A stretch of 64,000 bases of DNA from Ruminococcus sp. (GTDB taxonomy: Bacteria > Bacillota > Clostridia > Oscillospirales > Ruminococcaceae), in the NCBI GenBank assembly GCA_015066745.1, contig SVNW01000006.1, positions 16,072 through 80,071 of the forward strand, in the 5' to 3' direction. How positions within the stretch are numbered: position 1 is the stretch's first letter; each line of letters starts with the position of its first letter. The notes below the pieces were generated by a model, which was not told where the DNA came from, made no database searches, and saw nothing but the letters and a program-made list of their open reading frames with translations. Of this stretch, positions 54,413 to 63,902 are shown piece by piece. The position numbers and the translations under genes are program-made.

Positions 54413-55361
54413 AGATGTAGAAAATATTAAAATATCTAAAATTGGATTGGGAACCGGAAGATTTGGAACAAAGGTTTCCGAATCCTTGTCATTTGAAATG
54501 TTAGATTTATTTTATGAAAATGGTGGTACTCTTATTGATACTGCACGTAACTATTATGAATGGGTAGAAAATGGCAGAGGGAAGAGCGAAGAATGCATTG
54601 GAAAATGGATGGATTATAGACAGTGTCGTAATGAAATATGTATTTCAACTAAATGTGGGGTGAAAAACAAAGGAGATAAATGGTTTATTGATTTATCTAG
54701 AGAAATGTTAGAGCGTGAACTTGAAGAAAGCTTGTATGCATTACGAACAGATTATATAGATATATATCTTCTTCATCGTGATGAGCCTGACAGACCAGTT
54801 GAAGAAATCGTAGAAACTATGCAGTTCCTTAAGGAAAAAGGTAATATAAAAATATTAGGAGTGGCAAACTGGAGTTTGGAAAGAGTTAAGATGGCAAATG
54901 AATATGCTAACAAACATGGAATGCAACCTTTTAAAACTGTGCAAACATGGTGGTCATTAGCAGATTATAAATATGAGATGTGGAATGACAGTAATACTAC
55001 ACATATGGATGATGATATGTATAAATATATGATGAATAATAATATGTTTGGTATGGCTTATACATCGCAGTGTAAGGGCTTTTTTCAAAAAGCTTTACAA
55101 AATGGTTTGGAAAATGTAAATGATTTTCTAAAGCATCGAATTGTAACAGAACGAAATTTGAAAAAACTTGAATATATAAAAGGATATTGTCAAGCGAATA
55201 ATATTTCGCCTACATCAGTTGTTAGCGGATATATTACTTCAAATTCTCTTGAGGGAACAGCTCTTGTTAGTTGTTCAAATATATTACAGCTTCAGGATGT
55301 TTTGAATAATTGTGACTATGTACTTGAAAAAGAAACAATAAGAGATCTTGATAGCTTATGA
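54399..55361 (+). CDS. Aldo/keto reductase family protein
   Basis: A 320-residue AKR-fold oxidoreductase: KISKIGLGTGRFGTKVSESL, GGTLIDTARNYYEW (catalytic Asp and Tyr), ICISTKCGVKNKGDKW (Lys) and DYIDIYLLHRDEPDRPVEEI. NADPH-dependent reduction of a keto sugar is the likely job. It overlaps the previous gene by 14 nt. A decayed duplicate lies at 57060-57574. Confidence 0.88.
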   Translation: MKYIKDVENIKISKIGLGTGRFGTKVSESLSFEMLDLFYENGGTLIDTARNYYEWVENGRGKSEECIGKWMDYRQCRNEICISTKCGVKNKGDKWFIDLSREMLERELEESLYALRTDYIDIYLLHRDEPDRPVEEIVETMQFLKEKGNIKILGVANWSLERVKMANEYANKHGMQPFKTVQTWWSLADYKYEMWNDSNTTHMDDDMYKYMMNNNMFGMAYTSQCKGFFQKALQNGLENVNDFLKHRIVTERNLKKLEYIKGYCQANNISPTSVVSGYITSNSLEGTALVSCSNILQLQDVLNNCDYVLEKETIRDLDSL

Positions 55362-55409
55362 GTATATTAAAATTTTTATGTAAAATTTATAAGGTAAACG
55401 GTGAGAAAT

Positions 55410-56483
55410 ATGATTAATTATAAAAAAATTATTGAACAAAAATCCAAAAACAAAAAAATTGTTATATGGGGAATGGGCTCATATGGAAAAGCTTCGTATG
55501 ATATGTTTTGTGATGCTGGAATAACTATAGATTTCTTTTGTGATAAAGATACAAAAAAAATTGGAACAAAATATAGAAATACAATATGTTTAACATGCGA
55601 AGAAGTATTGAGTTATCCAGATTCTTTTTTTGTACTTATTGCTAATCAATTCTTAAAAGATATTTGTCAAGAGTTGATATCAAATAATTTTTCACATGAT
55701 GATTTTAATATAATACCATCTCCATATAAAATAAATTTTGATAATGCAATAGAATTAATATCAGAGCCTGAGTTGAAGTGTAAAATAGAATCGTTAAATA
55801 ATATTTTAGCTGATCAAAAATCAAGAGATATTCTTAACAAGTTGACAGATGTTTGGTATAAAAATAATATTGTTTCGGATGAATTTGAAACAATATATGA
55901 GGAGAACCAATATTTTTGTTCAGACATCATATCTATGGATAATAATACAGTTTATGTTGATGTTGGTGCATATTTAGGTGATTCATTAAAACCATTTTTG
56001 AAAAATAATAATGGTATCTTTAAAAAAGCAATTTGTTTTGAATTAAATAAAGACATCTATATCAAACTTTGTAAAGTTGTGGATGAATTTGATGATAATA
56101 TAAAAAATAAAGTAATTGTTGTGAATAATGGTATCTCGGATAGGGAAGAGACGATAACTTATGTTAATACTGAAGGAAGCTCGCATATTGGAAATGGCGG
56201 AAGCGAAGTAGGGTGTCTCACTACTCTTGATAAGTATTTTTCAGAGGACGTACCAACATTGATAAAAATGGATATAGAAGGTTCAGAATTATCAGCTTTG
56301 AGAGGTGGAGAGGATATTATAAAAAAATATAAGCCTGATTTAGCCATATGTATATATCATAAGCTTCAAGATGTATGGGAAATTCCGGAATACCTAAAAA
56401 CTCTAGTTCCAGAGTATAAAATTTATTTTAGACATCATTCAAAAACAATGATTGAAACTGTTTGTTATGCGACTGTGAAGTAA
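55410..56483 (+). CDS. FkbM-family methyltransferase with N-terminal Rossmann-like domain
   Basis: A 357-residue protein: IVIWGMGSYGKASYDMFCDA as the nucleotide-binding start, then TVYVDVGAYLGDSLKPFLKN, AICFELNKDIYIKL and TLIKMDIEGSELSALRGGED of FkbM. Same domain layout as 51253-52449. ATG 55410 follows ggtgag. Last gene before a stretch of broken genes. Confidence 0.82.
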   Translation: MINYKKIIEQKSKNKKIVIWGMGSYGKASYDMFCDAGITIDFFCDKDTKKIGTKYRNTICLTCEEVLSYPDSFFVLIANQFLKDICQELISNNFSHDDFNIIPSPYKINFDNAIELISEPELKCKIESLNNILADQKSRDILNKLTDVWYKNNIVSDEFETIYEENQYFCSDIISMDNNTVYVDVGAYLGDSLKPFLKNNNGIFKKAICFELNKDIYIKLCKVVDEFDDNIKNKVIVVNNGISDREETITYVNTEGSSHIGNGGSEVGCLTTLDKYFSEDVPTLIKMDIEGSELSALRGGEDIIKKYKPDLAICIYHKLQDVWEIPEYLKTLVPEYKIYFRHHSKTMIETVCYATVK

Positions 56484-56636
56484 TAGGAATATTGTAGTAT
56501 AACTTTAGAAAGTGTATTTAATATGCTTGATTATACTGAGAAATGGATTAATTTTGTGTGAATATTTGGTTGCAAGAAGCTTTTTAAACCTATACCTGAA
56601 GTTTATTAAAAAAAGGTAAGAGTTTCACTTTATTCA

Positions 56637-57057
56637 ATGTCGAATTATAAGATTAGTATTATTATTTTGGCGTATTCTTATCTTAAAAAAACTAGAGTTT
56701 GTATGGAGAATATTTCAAAATACACTAATTTATGTTACAAATTAATACTTTGGGATAGTGATACATCAGATAATTCAATTTCTGATTATTTTGAATATAT
56801 TAAATATCCAATAATAAAATTTTTTTAAAAATATAATTAGTATTTATGCTCTTAATAAAGTATTTAGATGTATTTATTCTAAATATTTTATAATGATAGC
56901 TAATGATATAGTTGTTACCCATAATTGGTTTGATAATCTTCTGATTTGTGCTGAAGGCATAGGCGTGTTTGTTCTGATATCAACTGACTCGATCAAAAGA
57001 GTTTATAGAGATAAGTATAAAAGTATTTATGCTTGGAATGACACGTCAACCCCTATT
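56637..57057 (+). pseudogene. Decayed copy of the GT2 glycosyltransferase gene
   Basis: The frame reads IIILAYSYLKKTRVCMENIS and SDNSISDYFEYIKYP, matching the start of the GT2 at 58756, then breaks at a stop (56826). The similarity resumes with IANDIVVTHNWFDNLLICAE after a frameshift and jumps to KRVYRDKYKSIYAWNDTSTP, so an internal piece is deleted. No full product is possible. Confidence 0.85.
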
Positions 57058-57062
57058 TTTAT

Positions 57063-57574
57063 GTTAGGTTTATTCTATAAAAATGGTGGTATTTTTATTG
57101 ATACTGCACGTAATTAGTATGAATGGTTGGAAAATGGAAGGATTACGGACAGTACTATAATAATATATGTATTTCAACTAAATGTGGGATAAAAAACAAA
57201 AGAGATAAATGGTTTATCAATTTATATAGAGAGGTTTAATCAGGAGTTAGAAGAAAGTTATGTATTAATTGTATAAATGTATATCTTTTTCATCATAATT
57301 AACCAGATAGACTAGTTAAATAAATTGTTTAAACTATGCAGTATATTGAATAAAATGGAGATATAAGAATATTGGGTATTGCAAATTGATTTTCTAAAGC
57401 ATCAAATTGTAACAGAACGAAATTAAAAAAACTTGAATATATAAAAGGATATTGTCAAGCGAATAATATTTCGTCTATAACAGTTGTCAGCGGATATATT
57501 ACCGCTTTAGGATGTTTTGAATAATTTTGACCATGTACTAATAAAGAAACAATAAGAGATCTTGATAGCTTATG
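57063..57574 (+). pseudogene. Decayed copy of the aldo/keto reductase gene
   Basis: Begins in the frame LFYKNGGIFIDTARN, fused in phase to the GT2 remnant, and stops at once. Downstream DNA still matches the reductase at 54399: gattttctaaagcatcaaat, then agcgaataatatttcgtcta and aataagagatcttgatagct, with many stops and deletions. Confidence 0.85.
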
Positions 57575-57613
57575 AGTATAAATAATAGAAAATTAATGTT
57601 TTGAGGTGCAAAA

Positions 57614-58717
57614 ATGAGTGAACGTTGTAGAATATGTGGGAAAGAAATTTCTATATATGATGTTATTGAAAACAATCTAGCCAGTGTGACTAGATTTTAT
57701 AATCAACCAATAGAAATGAATGGTATTGATATAACATTGTACCATTGTAATGAATGTGGACACTTTCAGATAAAAAATGAAATAAATGAATTATATTATG
57801 ATAATTATAAGTTAATTTACAATCCAGAAGATAATAATTATTCAGGATATCCAGAAACGTTATTGAACTATTATAAAGGTTATTTTAAAAAATTATATAA
57901 ACTTGTAGCACAACATGAAAATTTATTGGATGTTGGATGTGGGGCTGGCGATTTATTAGCTCTTGTTTTAAAGGATTATAAAAATTGTGTAGGTGTTGAA
58001 CCCTCTAAAGAATTATGTATGAAAGCTCAGAAAAAAGGATTAAAAGTTATTAATAATTATTTTAATGATTTGATTAAATTTGATATAAAATTTGATGTAA
58101 TAACATGTTGTGCAGTATTAGAGCATATAGATGATCTTAATAATTTTGTAAGAACAATCTGTAATAATTTGAATGATGATGGAATTGTTATGATAACAGT
58201 ACCAAATGGACAAAAAATTATTAATATTCAATCTTATTGCGATATTTTCCCAGAACATCTTAATTATTTTAACATTCAAAGTATTTCTAGATTGCTTTAT
58301 AGAAATGGTTTAGAATTGGTAAGTATTGAAGAAGGGTTTGGTAATGATTTATATCTTATTTTATTTGCACGAAGGATAAATAATATATCTTCACTTCAAT
58401 CAAAGAAAAATTATGATAAAAATAAACTTTTAAAATTGGTAAAAAAGTATGATACTGTAGGTGTATTTGGTGTAGGGGTCAGATCTAGAAATACTTTAAA
58501 CATGATTTTGGAGTATAAAGATAATATTAAGTTTTTGTTTGACAATAATATTTCATATCAAGGGAAATATGTACCTAATATTGACGTTCCGATTAATATT
58601 CCTGATCATAAGAAAATAAATTTATGTGATGCAATTATTATAACATCTGTGGAATATTATGATGAAATAAAATTTGAATTGGAAAATAAATATAATTTTA
58701 TCGGAGATATATTGTAG
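57614..58717 (+). CDS. SAM-dependent methyltransferase resembling NDP-sugar C-methyltransferases
   Basis: A 367-residue protein with an N-terminal zinc-ribbon (CRICGKE and CNECGHFQI), a class I SAM fold (LLDVGCGAGDLLALVL, CCAVLEHIDDL, VMITVPNGQKI), and a C-terminal Rossmann-like domain (VGVFGVGVRSRNTLNMILEY). The three-part layout is that of TylC3/EvaC-type sugar C-methyltransferases, which need a keto sugar such as the RfbG product. Motifs are diverged, so the substrate is not certain. Confidence 0.75.
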   Translation: MSERCRICGKEISIYDVIENNLASVTRFYNQPIEMNGIDITLYHCNECGHFQIKNEINELYYDNYKLIYNPEDNNYSGYPETLLNYYKGYFKKLYKLVAQHENLLDVGCGAGDLLALVLKDYKNCVGVEPSKELCMKAQKKGLKVINNYFNDLIKFDIKFDVITCCAVLEHIDDLNNFVRTICNNLNDDGIVMITVPNGQKIINIQSYCDIFPEHLNYFNIQSISRLLYRNGLELVSIEEGFGNDLYLILFARRINNISSLQSKKNYDKNKLLKLVKKYDTVGVFGVGVRSRNTLNMILEYKDNIKFLFDNNISYQGKYVPNIDVPINIPDHKKINLCDAIIITSVEYYDEIKFELENKYNFIGDIL

Positions 58718-58755
58718 AATTGTAACGATTAATTTTCAAGAGGAAAGGTTAAAAT

Positions 58756-60225
58756 ATGGAAATAATTAACTACGAAAATCTTTCAAGACCTGAATCGAAA
58801 TACCATTATAAAAAAATACGCTCGTGTTTTTATTCACAAAAAAATGATGGAGTGACTATTATTGTCCTAGCTTATGCCCGTCTCGAAAAAGCAAGAGCAT
58901 GTGTAGAAAATATTTTAAAATATACTGTTCCGGGTTATAAGCTCATACTTTTGGATAATGGTACATCAGACAATTCGATTTCAGATTATTTTGAAAGTGT
59001 TAAATATGCTGAAAAAAAAGTAGTAAGATTTTCTAAAAATATAACAGGTGTATATGCACTCAATAAAGTGTTTAAATGCCTTGATTCTGAGTATGTTGTT
59101 ATGATATCAGATGATATAATTGTCACTCCTAATTGGCTTGACAATCTTCTAATTTGTGCCGAAAGTGATGAAAGTATTGGAATGGTAGTCCCCTCATCGA
59201 CCAATGTCAGCAACTTACAACTAGAAACTCTTGGTGGCTTTGAAAATATTGAAGAAATGCAGGAAAAGGCGGCAAAATTCAATATAAGCGATCCTCGTAA
59301 ATGGGAAGAAAAAATTCGTCTAATTCCAACTGCAACACTTTATCGTCGTGAAATATTTGAAACCGTAGGAATGTACGATGTAGGTTTTATGCACGATTTT
59401 GGCGATGATGATTTTACGTTTAGAGTACGCAGAGCGGGATACAAACTGATGTTGTGTCGTGACACGTTTGTTCATCACGATCATGATCAAACGGCATTAC
59501 CACAAGAAAGAATAGATATAATGACTCAATCAAAAGAGTTTTTCCGAGATAAGTATAAAGGTATTGATGCATGGGATGATACATCAAACTATATTTCATT
59601 TGCTTATAGTAGTATAAATTTTTCAGAAAGTAAAGGTAAAACTCTTCTGGCTATTGATGTCAAATGTGGTGTTCCTATTCTGGAGATGAAAAACAAATGT
59701 CGTGCCAATGAAACAGGTTTGTCATTTTGTAAAGCTTATTCCAGTGATTCAAAATATTTCATAGATCTTCAGAGTGTTTCTGATGAAGTGGTATGTGGTA
59801 ATGTTGAGTCAATGTTGAATGATGAAGAAAAAGAATATGATTATGTGATATTAGGTAATCCTATAAATACATATTCTAATCCTATGAAACTGTTGAGAAA
59901 GCTTAATTCATTGTTGAAAAATGATGGATATATTATTTTTGCGGTACGAAATACTAATAATGTTATTAGCTTACTTAATATGCTTGGAGTTGAAGTGAGT
60001 AGTGATGATTCACAGCCTAAAGCGATAAGTTATAAAGATTTTCTTAATAGTTTATCAGTGCTTAAATATACTAATGCTGATGTTTCAACTATACCATTAT
60101 CAATTAATCAGGAATTGAATGATCAAATAAAAAATCTAATTATTAGCATGGATGTGAATATGGATAAAGAAAGTATATATCAAAATATATTAACTCAGGA
60201 TTATTGGATAACAGCTCATCGTTAA
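58756..60225 (+). CDS. Family 2 glycosyltransferase with C-terminal extra domain
   Basis: A 489-residue protein. GT2 core: TIIVLAYARLEKARACVENI, LLDNGTSDNSISDYFE, VMISDDIIVTPNWLDNLL (DD-type metal site), MHDFGDDDFTFRVRRAGYKL and HHDHDQT. Residues 295-489 are a methyltransferase-like half: YDYVILGNPINTYSNPMKLL, LLKNDGYIIFAVRNTNNVIS, without an obvious SAM glycine motif. Ribosome-binding site gaggaaagg. A broken copy lies 2 kb upstream. Confidence 0.85.
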   Translation: MEIINYENLSRPESKYHYKKIRSCFYSQKNDGVTIIVLAYARLEKARACVENILKYTVPGYKLILLDNGTSDNSISDYFESVKYAEKKVVRFSKNITGVYALNKVFKCLDSEYVVMISDDIIVTPNWLDNLLICAESDESIGMVVPSSTNVSNLQLETLGGFENIEEMQEKAAKFNISDPRKWEEKIRLIPTATLYRREIFETVGMYDVGFMHDFGDDDFTFRVRRAGYKLMLCRDTFVHHDHDQTALPQERIDIMTQSKEFFRDKYKGIDAWDDTSNYISFAYSSINFSESKGKTLLAIDVKCGVPILEMKNKCRANETGLSFCKAYSSDSKYFIDLQSVSDEVVCGNVESMLNDEEKEYDYVILGNPINTYSNPMKLLRKLNSLLKNDGYIIFAVRNTNNVISLLNMLGVEVSSDDSQPKAISYKDFLNSLSVLKYTNADVSTIPLSINQELNDQIKNLIISMDVNMDKESIYQNILTQDYWITAHR

Positions 60226-60240
60226 AAGGAGAATTTGAAA

Positions 60241-61983
60241 ATGACGGTTTCAGAATATATATTCGATTTTTTAGAAAAAAAAGGCGTGAAAAATGTATTT
60301 ATGGTATCCGGTAGCTCGGCAATGTGGTTGACTGATGCTTTAAAGAGAAATGAAAATCTTAATGCCTATTGTTGTCATCATGAGCAGGTTGCTTCGATGG
60401 CTGCAGATGGTTGTGGACGAGTTCAGGAAAATGTTCCGGGTGTGTGTCTGGTTACAATAGGTCCAGGTGCAACTAATGCAATTACTGGAATTGCTGAAGC
60501 TTTTGTTGATTCATCTCCTGTTTTTGTTATATCAGGGCAAGCAAATTCAAAAATTCTTGATTATCAAATGAAATCAGGAATAAGACAGAAAGGAACGCAA
60601 AGTATTAATCTTGAGCCGTTAGTCTCTTCTATAACAAAGTATTTTGCCGCTGTTATGACACCTGAAAGTATTCGATATCATATGGAAAAAGCATATTATT
60701 GTGCAATGGAAGGCAGAAAAGGGCCGGTTTGGATTGATGTTCCTATAGATATTCAAAATAAACAAATACCAGAAGAAATGAAGTCATTTATTCCTGAATA
60801 TAAATTATCTGAGGCAAATATTGATTTAACAAAAACGGTAAAAGAGTTGAATAAGGCGAAAAAGCCTCTTGTTTTAGCTGGATATGGAGTTAGAACGTCA
60901 GGTAGTACAGAAAAACTGATGAAATTATGTGAAACATATAATATTCCTGTTGTAACGTCAAGGGGCGGTATTGATATAATAACTTCAGATAGCAGAATTT
61001 TTGTAGGAAGACCGGGAGCATATGGAGACAGAGCTTCACATTTTGCAATTCAGGAATGTGACTTTCTTTTAATACTTGGCAGTCGTCTGTCAGCTTCTAC
61101 AATAGGTTATTATCCGGATCGGTTTGGGAAAAACGCTTATAAAGTAATGGTGGATATTGATGAAAAAGAACTCAATAAGGGCGATGTTCCTGTAAACGAA
61201 AATTTTAATTGTGATGTCAGCTATTTTCTTGATTTACTAATGAATAAACTAAGCTTTGATTATGATACTGAAGCAAGAGGAAAATGGATTAGTCATTGTA
61301 ACGAAATGCGTGAAAAATATCCAGTTGTTCAAGAAGAATATAGAAAGTCCGAGATAATAAACGCTTATTATTTTACGGAAAAACTTACAGAGTATACTCC
61401 AAAAGAAACAGATATAGTAGTAGATACAGGAAGTGTATGTAATATTGTTTCTCAGACATGGAAAATAAAGCACGGACAAAGATACTTGATATCTGGTGGT
61501 CTGTCGTGCATGGGATACTGGGCATCAGCAATCGGCAATGCTTCTCTTGGACGAAACGTTGTTGCAATATCTGGTGATGGAAGTACACAGATGAATATTC
61601 AGGATTTTGCAACAATGAAATATTATAATCTTCCATTGAAGCTGTTTGTTTATAATAATAATGGATATATGCTGATAAGGCATAATCAGCATAATTATAT
61701 GAACGACAGATTTTTAGGAGTCGGACCTGATAGTGGTGTTCAGACACCTGATTTTTGTAAGGTAGCAGAAGCATATGGATTAAAGTCAGTAAAGATTTCA
61801 ACTATAGGAGAAATTGATGATAAACTTAAAGAAGTTTTTGCATATAACGGTCCTGTTGTATGTGAAGTTATTTTAGAACAGTTTGGTATAATAGCACCAA
61901 GAATATCATCAAGAGTAATGCCTGATGGTTCTCTTAAAGCCGCTGAGTTTGATGATTTATGGCCGTTCCTTGATAAGGAGTAA
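60241..61983 (+). CDS. Acetolactate-synthase-like ThDP enzyme
   Basis: A 580-residue ThDP enzyme of the AHAS/YerE/pyruvate-oxidase group. Catalytic Glu in CCHHEQVASMAADG, TIGPGATNAITGIAEAF, ThDP motif ISGDGSTQMNIQDFATMKYY...NNNGY. YerE-type relatives add an acetyl unit to CDP-keto sugars to make branched yersiniose. The association with rfbFG supports that kind of job. ATG 60241 is nine bases after aaaggag; TTG 60235 is too close. Confidence 0.88.
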   Translation: MTVSEYIFDFLEKKGVKNVFMVSGSSAMWLTDALKRNENLNAYCCHHEQVASMAADGCGRVQENVPGVCLVTIGPGATNAITGIAEAFVDSSPVFVISGQANSKILDYQMKSGIRQKGTQSINLEPLVSSITKYFAAVMTPESIRYHMEKAYYCAMEGRKGPVWIDVPIDIQNKQIPEEMKSFIPEYKLSEANIDLTKTVKELNKAKKPLVLAGYGVRTSGSTEKLMKLCETYNIPVVTSRGGIDIITSDSRIFVGRPGAYGDRASHFAIQECDFLLILGSRLSASTIGYYPDRFGKNAYKVMVDIDEKELNKGDVPVNENFNCDVSYFLDLLMNKLSFDYDTEARGKWISHCNEMREKYPVVQEEYRKSEIINAYYFTEKLTEYTPKETDIVVDTGSVCNIVSQTWKIKHGQRYLISGGLSCMGYWASAIGNASLGRNVVAISGDGSTQMNIQDFATMKYYNLPLKLFVYNNNGYMLIRHNQHNYMNDRFLGVGPDSGVQTPDFCKVAEAYGLKSVKISTIGEIDDKLKEVFAYNGPVVCEVILEQFGIIAPRISSRVMPDGSLKAAEFDDLWPFLDKE

Positions 61984-61988
61984 AAGAG

Positions 61989-63275
61989 ATGGATAAATAT
62001 AATACAGTGATATTGGGAGGAGGACCAGCAGGTCTTTCAGCAGCTCACACACTAAGTGATAAAAACATTGACGTTGTACTTTGTGATAAAAACGAAACAA
62101 TAGGAGGATTGTGCAGAAGTTTTACAATTGATGGCTTTATATTTGATACTTTTGCACATGTGAATTTTTCTAAAGATTCTTATGTTCAGTCTATGCTTGA
62201 AGAAAAAACTGATTATTTGATTCACAAACCTGAAGCATATAATTATAGCAACGGTGTATGGATTAGAAATCCTGTTCAGAATAATTTGATTAATCTTGAT
62301 ATAGATGAACGAATAAAAATAATAAAAGGTTTTATTGAGAGGAAAAAGTTTAATCCTCAAAATTATGATCAATGGTTACGAATGCAGTATGGTGATTATT
62401 TTACTGATAACTATCCATCTAAATATACAAGAAAATACTGGACAGTAGAATCTGAATTACTTGAAACAAAGTGGGTTGAAGGTAGGATGTATACTCCTTC
62501 AATTGATGAAGTTTTATATGGTGCTATGTCATCAGAAACACCTAATGTACATTATACCAAGGAAATACATTATCCTGTTAAAGGTGGTTTTGGAGCATTT
62601 ATGTCTTCATTTTCAGGTGATTATGCTGTAGAAAATAAAAAAGAGTATTCAGGGTTGGATATAAAAAATAAAGAAGTATTTTTTACTGATGGTGAAAGTA
62701 TAAAATATGATAATTTAATATCTACTATACCTCTTGATATCTTAGTTAAAGGAATAAAAGGTGATGTTCCGGAGAAAGTTTTAAATGCGGTCAATTGCTT
62801 AGATTATACGTCAGGTGTAATAGTTTCAATAGGATTGAATAAGAAACATCGTTCTCCATCTCTATGGTTTTACATTTATGATGAGGATATATTACCGGCA
62901 CGTGTTTATTGCCCAGATATAAAGTCTCCACAAAACGTTCCAAATGGATGTTCTGCTTTACAGGCTGAAGTATATTTTTCAAAATATAAACCATTAAATA
63001 TCGATTTTTCTGAAATAAAAGAAAAAGTTGTTGAACAATTAGTAGATATTGGATTGTTTGAAAAAGAAAATATAATGTTCTCTGATGTTCGGTTTGAAAA
63101 ATATGCTAATATAATGTTTACTAAACAAATATATGAAGCTCGTAGTATAGTCCATCAATATCTGAAAAGTATAGGTGTTCACTATGCCGGAAGATTTGGT
63201 GAATGGGATTATTTATGGACTGGTCAGAGTATACTAAGCGGTCGAAAATGTGCATTAGAATTAAACGCTAGATAA
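61989..63275 (+). CDS. FAD-dependent oxidoreductase (protoporphyrinogen-oxidase/amine-oxidase-like)
   Basis: A 428-residue flavoprotein. N-terminal ADP-binding motif VILGGGPAGLSAAHTL, then ETIGGLCRSFTIDGFIFDTF. C-terminal GVHYAGRFGEWDYLWTGQSI is the FAD-contacting end typical of UDP-galactopyranose mutase-like proteins. It could rearrange or oxidise the sugar. Last gene of the cluster; a terminator follows after 13 nt. Confidence 0.85.
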   Translation: MDKYNTVILGGGPAGLSAAHTLSDKNIDVVLCDKNETIGGLCRSFTIDGFIFDTFAHVNFSKDSYVQSMLEEKTDYLIHKPEAYNYSNGVWIRNPVQNNLINLDIDERIKIIKGFIERKKFNPQNYDQWLRMQYGDYFTDNYPSKYTRKYWTVESELLETKWVEGRMYTPSIDEVLYGAMSSETPNVHYTKEIHYPVKGGFGAFMSSFSGDYAVENKKEYSGLDIKNKEVFFTDGESIKYDNLISTIPLDILVKGIKGDVPEKVLNAVNCLDYTSGVIVSIGLNKKHRSPSLWFYIYDEDILPARVYCPDIKSPQNVPNGCSALQAEVYFSKYKPLNIDFSEIKEKVVEQLVDIGLFEKENIMFSDVRFEKYANIMFTKQIYEARSIVHQYLKSIGVHYAGRFGEWDYLWTGQSILSGRKCALELNAR

Positions 63276-63287
63276 ATATTGAGATAC

Positions 63288-63335
63288 AAAAGCAAGCATT
63301 GACAAAAAAATTTTAATATGTCAATGTTTGCTTTT
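63288..63335. terminator. Terminator at the end of the glycan cluster
   Basis: A 17-bp stem with one mismatch (aaaagcaagcattgaca / tgtcaatgtttgctttt), a 14-nt AT loop, and A/T ends that work in both directions between convergent genes. Confidence 0.88.
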
Positions 63336-63368
63336 GATATATCTAATATATGTTTTTTATATTATGGA

Positions 63369-63902
63369 TTAGTTAAAATCTCTAACAAGTAAATCTTGAA
63401 GTAACGATAAAAGGAATTTCATTGTGTGAATTGCTGAGCTTTTAAAAACTAAATCCCAAAAAAATGTAGAAATTTTTATTAAGGAATAGACAATTGCCAA
63501 AAAAATAATTGCAATAATCCCCAATTCGACAGCTTGGTTAATAGATGATTTATTTGAAATAACTCCAGCAACAAAGGCGATTATAGGAAAAATCATAGTT
63601 TTACACAGTTCAGTTAGTTTGGTACTGCTGTTTATACGATCTTCTATATTTTTTTCAATAGAGTCTATGAGGTATTTAATTTTATCTTTTGAATACCAAT
63701 TTTTATCACCGCTATATTTAAAGTTTTGCAGTATTTCTTTTAATTTGTCAAGTCGTTTGTTGTAGCGATCAAATTTTTCTTTATACCTTTTTAGATTCAT
63801 ATTTTCAAAAACTGCGATATATATCAAAAAAAATATAAATGATATAATTGATATAATTCCAAATATAATATTGAGTGTTGTGGTCAACCTTTTTTGAAAC
63901 AT
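63369..63902 (-). CDS. Hypothetical membrane protein
   Basis: A 177-residue protein with an N-terminal membrane helix (NIIFGIISIISFIFFLIYIA), a charged coiled-coil (RYKEKFDRYNKRLDKLKEIL) and two more hydrophobic segments near residues 105-115 and 130-150. No recognised domain, and no link to neighbours: it faces the opposite way to the glycan cluster. No clear ribosome-binding site precedes the ATG, so the exact start is unsure. Confidence 0.6.
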   Translation of the reverse strand: MFQKRLTTTLNIIFGIISIISFIFFLIYIAVFENMNLKRYKEKFDRYNKRLDKLKEILQNFKYSGDKNWYSKDKIKYLIDSIEKNIEDRINSSTKLTELCKTMIFPIIAFVAGVISNKSSINQAVELGIIAIIFLAIVYSLIKISTFFWDLVFKSSAIHTMKFLLSLLQDLLVRDFN

